Shown: positions 60,516 through 64,000 of the stretch, piece after piece
How the letters are laid out: each line of letters begins with the position of its first letter
How positions within the stretch are numbered: the first letter of the stretch is position 1
Assembly: GCA_032622095.1 (NCBI GenBank)
Contig: CP136061.1
Location: forward strand, 221,309,148 to 221,373,147
Direction of reading: 5' to 3'
From: Siphonodentalium dalli
Taxonomy: Eukaryota; Mollusca; Scaphopoda; Gadilida; Siphonodentaliidae
Length of the DNA stretch: 64,000 nt
Translations under genes and position numbers: made by a program
The notes under the pieces: generated by a model
The model's input: the letters and a program-made list of their open reading frames with translations, nothing else
Told to the model about the DNA's origin: nothing
The model's database searches: none

Positions 60516-61109
60516 CATTACCATGAACTGTTTCACCACGGAATTAGCCCAATTTTGGTATGCAGGTCAGTCAGTCCACTCAATCTGAGACAAATCAACA
60601 ATAGGCCCCAGTGTTAGAGATAGCTAGTAAGCTGGGAATTTGGCAATGGACATATGACCAAAAAGTGAGGCTAAAACTCACCTCAGCCCAAAGATTTATA
60701 TCAATTCTTTCAAAATGGATGTTCACAATTTTCCAGCACACTTCTGACATAATGTTGAGCATTTTACTAGTTTAGATCACTCACTTTTCATGGCAGTTCA
60801 TACGTTTATTCATTCCACTCTATGACATTGTTGCTCAATAATGACCTACCACTTTAAAGATGAAATCATGACGTAACAACTGAAATTATCATCCCAAAAG
60901 GTACGCCGCATCCGGCTTCTGGATCAAACATCCATTTATCATTTGTAAACAACAATTGATAAAATGGTTTTGATTAAATATTTGACAAATGTTTCAAGAA
61001 CAAATGACATGCATTAGACATGAACATTGTTGGGTAATGTCATTTTCATCTGCAGCCTCTAATAGGATGTTGGGCTGTTAATAAATTTTTTGTTTTATAA
61101 ATAATAAAG

Positions 61110-61285
61110 ATGGTATTTTTACCATGTTTATTTGTTTGTTTATATGGTATTTTTTTACCATTTTTGACTATTGTTTAGATGGTATTTTTTACCATTTTTA
61201 ATTTTTTGTTTAGATGGTATTTTAATGCTTGACTTTTTTGTTTAGATGTTATTTTTTACCATGTTTGACCTTTTTGTTTAGATGG
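61110..61285 (+). repeat. Minisatellite that duplicates the exon-2 splice acceptor
   Basis: Six copies of a ~35-bp unit, roughly TTTTTGTTTAG ATGGTATTTTTTACCAT. The ATG-like cores lie at 61110, 61144, 61179, 61214, 61246 (ATGTT) and 61282, so spacings are 34, 35, 35, 32 and 36. The last copy is the true exon 2 start. The copies at 61179, 61214 and 61246 also keep a pyrimidine-rich tract plus TTTAG, so they are potential acceptors. Use of the 61246 site would add 36 nt in frame but read through a TAG; the sites at 61214 and 61179 lie 68 and 103 nt upstream and would shift the frame. Confidence 0.85.
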
Positions 61286-61434
61286 TATTTTTACCAGAAG
61301 CTTGTGATTTTGTTGGAGAATCAATCAAAGAGACACTATCCTTAGCAGAGAGTCTTAATGGTGATATTGTTCAGCGATACAGAAAATTGGCACAGGAATC
61401 CTCCATATGGCTTTCCCTCTGTATACACCGAAAG
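61282..61434 (+). CDS. NIT1: NIT1-type nitrilase, second coding exon
   Basis: Second coding exon, 51 codons, phase 0 at both ends, joining exon 1 as ...NGAK/MVFLPEACDF.... It holds the FLPE motif, whose Glu is the first member of the nitrilase Glu-Lys-Cys triad (residue 84 of the joined reading), then DFVGESIKETLSL, YRKLAQES and IWLSL. These match worm NitFhit and human NIT1 block by block. The acceptor is TTTTTGTTTAG|ATGG and the donor is AAG|GTCAGT. After IWLSL the family normally has GG-(F/V/L)-H; here the exon reads CIHRK, so the Gly-Gly is missing. This could be real divergence, a donor shift, or a decayed copy. The exons with the catalytic Lys and Cys are not in the window, so an intact enzyme is likely but not proven. 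The acceptor region is repeated upstream (61110-61285). Confidence 0.88.
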
Positions 61435-61464
61435 GTCAGTTTATTAGCAATATCTATTATTATT

Positions 61465-62750
61465 ATACCCCCTTTTAAAAAAAAGGGGGTATACTGTTTT
61501 GCACCTGTCCGTCCGTCTGTGCGTCCGTATGTCCGTCCGTCCGTCGAGCCGTCCGTATGTCCGTCCGATGTTTGTTCATGTCATAACTTGAACAATAGTG
61601 CTCGGATCTCAATGAAATTAGGTATGGATGTTCACTACTATGAGGACATTAAATAGAGGGTTCCATCGTTTTGTTCGGATTTTCCATTCTAGAGTTATTT
61701 ATCTTTGTTTTCTGGAAATGTTGAATTTTTGGTCCATCTGGTGTCTGTTCATGTCGTAACTTCAACAGTTGTGCTGGGATCTCAATGAAATTTGGTATGG
61801 ATGTTCACAACTATGAGGACATTAAATAGAGGGTTCCATCGTTTTGTTCGGATTTTCCATTCTAGAGTTATTCATCTTTGTTTATCTGGAAATGTTGGAT
61901 TTTTGGTCCATCTGGTGTCTGTTCATGTCATAACATGAACAGTAGTGCTCGAATCTCAATGAAATTTTGTATGGATGTTCACTACTATGAGGGCATTCAA
62001 TAGAGGTTTCCATCGTTTTGTTCGGATTTTCCATTCTAGAGTTATTCATCTTTGTTTATCTGGAAATGTTGGCTTTTTGGTCTGTATGGGGTGTCTGTTC
62101 ATGTCGTAACTTCAACAGTTGTGCTGGGATCTCAATGAAATTTGGTATGGATGTTCACAACTATGAGGGCATTCAATGAAGGGTTCCGTCGTTTTGTTCG
62201 GATTTTCCATTCTAGAGTTATTCATCTTTGTTTATCTGGAAATGTTGGCTTTTTGGTCCGTCTGGTGTCTGTTCATGTCGTAACTTCAACAGTTTTGCTG
62301 GGATCTCAATGAAATTTGGTATGGATGTTCACCACTGTGAGGACATTCAATAGAGGGTTCCATTGTTCTGTTTGGGTTTTCCATTCTAGAGTTATTCAAG
62401 TTCGTTTATCTGGACATGTTGGCTGTTTGGTCCATCCGATGTCTGTTCAGGTCATAACTTGAACAGTAATGCTCGGATCTCAATGAAATTTTGTATGTAT
62501 GTTCACCACTATGAGGACATTTAATGGCATATTCAACTGTTTTGTTTTGTTTTTTGTGCTATAGTTATTCATCTTCGTTTATATGAAAATGCTGATTTTT
62601 GGGTCTATCTGTCTGAGTATAGCAGTCATAAGTTATAGATATGCTTACACTAGGCGGTATGCCACTAGGGGGTATGTACCGGACGACAGTCCATCTCTTG
62701 TTTTATCTATTATTATTTTATCTATTATTATTTTATGTATTTGTAGTGCG
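61465..62750 (+). repeat. 174-bp tandem repeat (six copies) with GTCCGTCCG leader
   Basis: Begins with a short hairpin (ATACCCCCTTTT, A-run, AAAAGGGGGTAT), then a CCGTCCGT simple tract, then six copies of a ~174-bp unit. CTCAATGAAAT starts at 61608, 61781, 61955, 62131, 62305 and 62479. The unit includes ATGAAATTTGGTATGGATG and TTTTCCATTCTAGAGTTATTCATC. A degenerate TATTATTTTATC run closes it near 62750. It lies in the intron after nitrilase exon 2. Confidence 0.8.
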
Positions 62751-62849
62751 CCCTTTTCACACAATTGTGTTCACAGGCACTTTAAAGGGGCTCGAGATTT
62801 TCAAAGAGGGATCATGCAAAATAACATATGAAAGTCTGTAAAACAACTA

Positions 62850-63061
62850 CAGTAATGCCCTAAATAATTGACTCCTTAACCAAAGCAGAATTATGGGTAA
62901 TTTTTCAGGATTTAAACGGAAATATTGCTTGTTGCCATTCAACGGAAAGCTCTCATTGAGAGCTTTCCGATGAATGGCAACAGGCCATATTTCCGACTAA
63001 ATCCTGAAAAATTACCCATAATTCTGCTGTGGCTAAGGAGTAATTATTTAGGGCATTACTG
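62850..63061. mobile_element. Element K copy 3, 212-bp palindromic MITE (TA target)
   Basis: Nearly full palindrome with ends CAGTAATGCCCTAAATAATT and its inverse, flanked by TA on both sides (62848-62849, 63062-63063). Arms of about 100 bp contain GCAGAATTATGGGTAATTTT and AGCTCTCATTGAGAGCT at the centre. A TA duplication with a CAG start suggests a Tc1/mariner (pogo/Tigger-type) non-autonomous element. It is in or downstream of the nitrilase gene. Confidence 0.8.
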
Positions 63062-63219
63062 TATCATCAACAAGTCATTATTAATATCTCTCCAATAATG
63101 AGATTTTACATGTCAAAACCATAGTAACACTAGTGCTACAGTGGAATTACCAATAAAAGTCCAATTATTCCAATACCACACTTGATGGTAATCATTGGAA
63201 AATGTCAAAGCATTGAAAA

Positions 63220-63310
63220 TAGGGTTGCCACGACTATGAGTTTTCATAATCGACTAATCGTCAGTAATCGACCGCTATAGTCGACGGTTAGTCGATTAAT
63301 CGTTTACATA
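63220..63310. repeat. Fragment with AATCGACTAATCG motifs, possibly a hAT end
   Basis: AGGGTTGCCACGACTA followed by ATAATCGACTAATCG, then an inverted GGTTAGTCGATTAATCG. This style (AGGGTTGC.ACGA... with (T)AATCGA(C/T)TAATCG) is common at the ends of some animal hAT-type MITEs. The other end was not found. Confidence 0.35.
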
Positions 63311-64000
63311 TGTGGCTTATATTGCACCCAGGTAAAGACGTGATTAAAACGAAATTACAATGACTACATTACATCCAGTCTGAACACAGTTATAAACTGT
63401 CAGTCAGCAGGCTTGTCATTCTGAGGCCCCCACCCGTCATCGGCCACATAAACTTAATTTACGCAGCAGGTAAACGCCCTCCTCATCGCTATTCCCGCGG
63501 ATGAGACATTTAAAAAAATCTGTCCAGTCAATCACTGTAACGCGTGAACATACATCGCGGTCACGGTGCCAAATGAAAGCATGCGGAATTGTCGCATACT
63601 TATAGTTAGGTTTGCAGAAAATCCCATTGTGTACCGATTCCGTCACCTGACATATTATTTTAGTTTTGTTATTCAAAGTGCGTACAACGCATCGTGCAGC
63701 GCGGTAGCGAGGTAGCGAGGTGTGGGGGTATATACGTTACCAAGTTGGAGAATGTAATGTATGTAGCACTAATAAGTGATGACACCAACTTGTTATTGAT
63801 TAACTGTCTAGAACACTGAACATTCCATGTCCTGCGAATTTTGTGACTTTGTCAATTATTATCAATAATGGTGAACGTTTTACAGTATGAAATTTGAATG
63901 AAAAAAATATAGATGCAGTCCCATGCACGTCGTCCATTTTGGATATAATGATCGCTAATTACAGATCCATAGGAAGATACGTTTACATTTAAACATAATA
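63311..64000. other. No recognisable gene or repeat
   Basis: A minus-strand open frame (63437-63676, 79 codons) shows no family I know and is probably chance. The only echo is GATTCCGTCAC, also seen several times at 11330-12600. No exon resembling the next nitrilase block was found. Confidence 0.5.

Overview
This looks like nuclear DNA from an animal, probably a marine invertebrate. It is AT-rich, almost gene-free and dense in degenerate mobile elements, satellites and long palindromes. The only host gene I can support is on the + strand at the right end: two exons of a NIT1-type nitrilase (59775-60008 and 61282-61434). Both have good splice signals and both end in phase 0; the rest of the gene lies outside the window. 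The species cannot be fixed from the sequence. A lophotrochozoan or another non-vertebrate animal is an impression from the repeat style, not a proof.

Left part (1-31,500). A three-unit tandem repeat (4985-7215) carries a piggyBac-like MITE inserted cleanly in its third unit. A ~300-bp tandem repeat lies at 9465-10270. A 2.4-kb relative of a Transib-like element (10425-12797) contains an 863-bp double palindrome. A 20-bp perfect-TIR element lies at 14349-14850. A 2-kb inverted repeat (19036-21106) is itself interrupted by another palindromic insertion. A 1.4-kb TTAA-flanked element lies at 24158-25593.

Central part (31,500-37,220). This is a mostly contiguous head-to-tail array of seven Helitron-like elements. 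All share the 5' end TCTnnTATATATTTTG, a 3' hairpin and a CTAG/CTAA terminus. The last six carry about 27 copies of TCAAGGTCA/TGACCTTGA.

Right part (37,220-64,000). More TTAA-flanked elements (families A, B, D, F, G, H and others) and an intact 490-bp Transib-like element (40551-41040) with a 5-bp target duplication inside an older MITE. Also a LINE ORF2 C-terminal remnant (48026-48601, minus), a satellite with a 180-bp four-monomer higher-order repeat (51890-53560), a 2.4-kb foldback element (55155-57580), a tRNA-like SINE head (57790), and the nitrilase gene with repeats in both visible introns.

Recurring themes are at least ten families that begin and end in TTAA, several nestings that give relative ages, and a ~35-bp minisatellite that has copied the 3' splice site of nitrilase exon 2 several times. 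I found no prokaryotic-style operon, CRISPR array, rRNA or intact tRNA gene, and no clearly new multi-gene system. All coordinates and comparisons were read by eye; family assignments rest on termini and target-site signatures, not on database searches.
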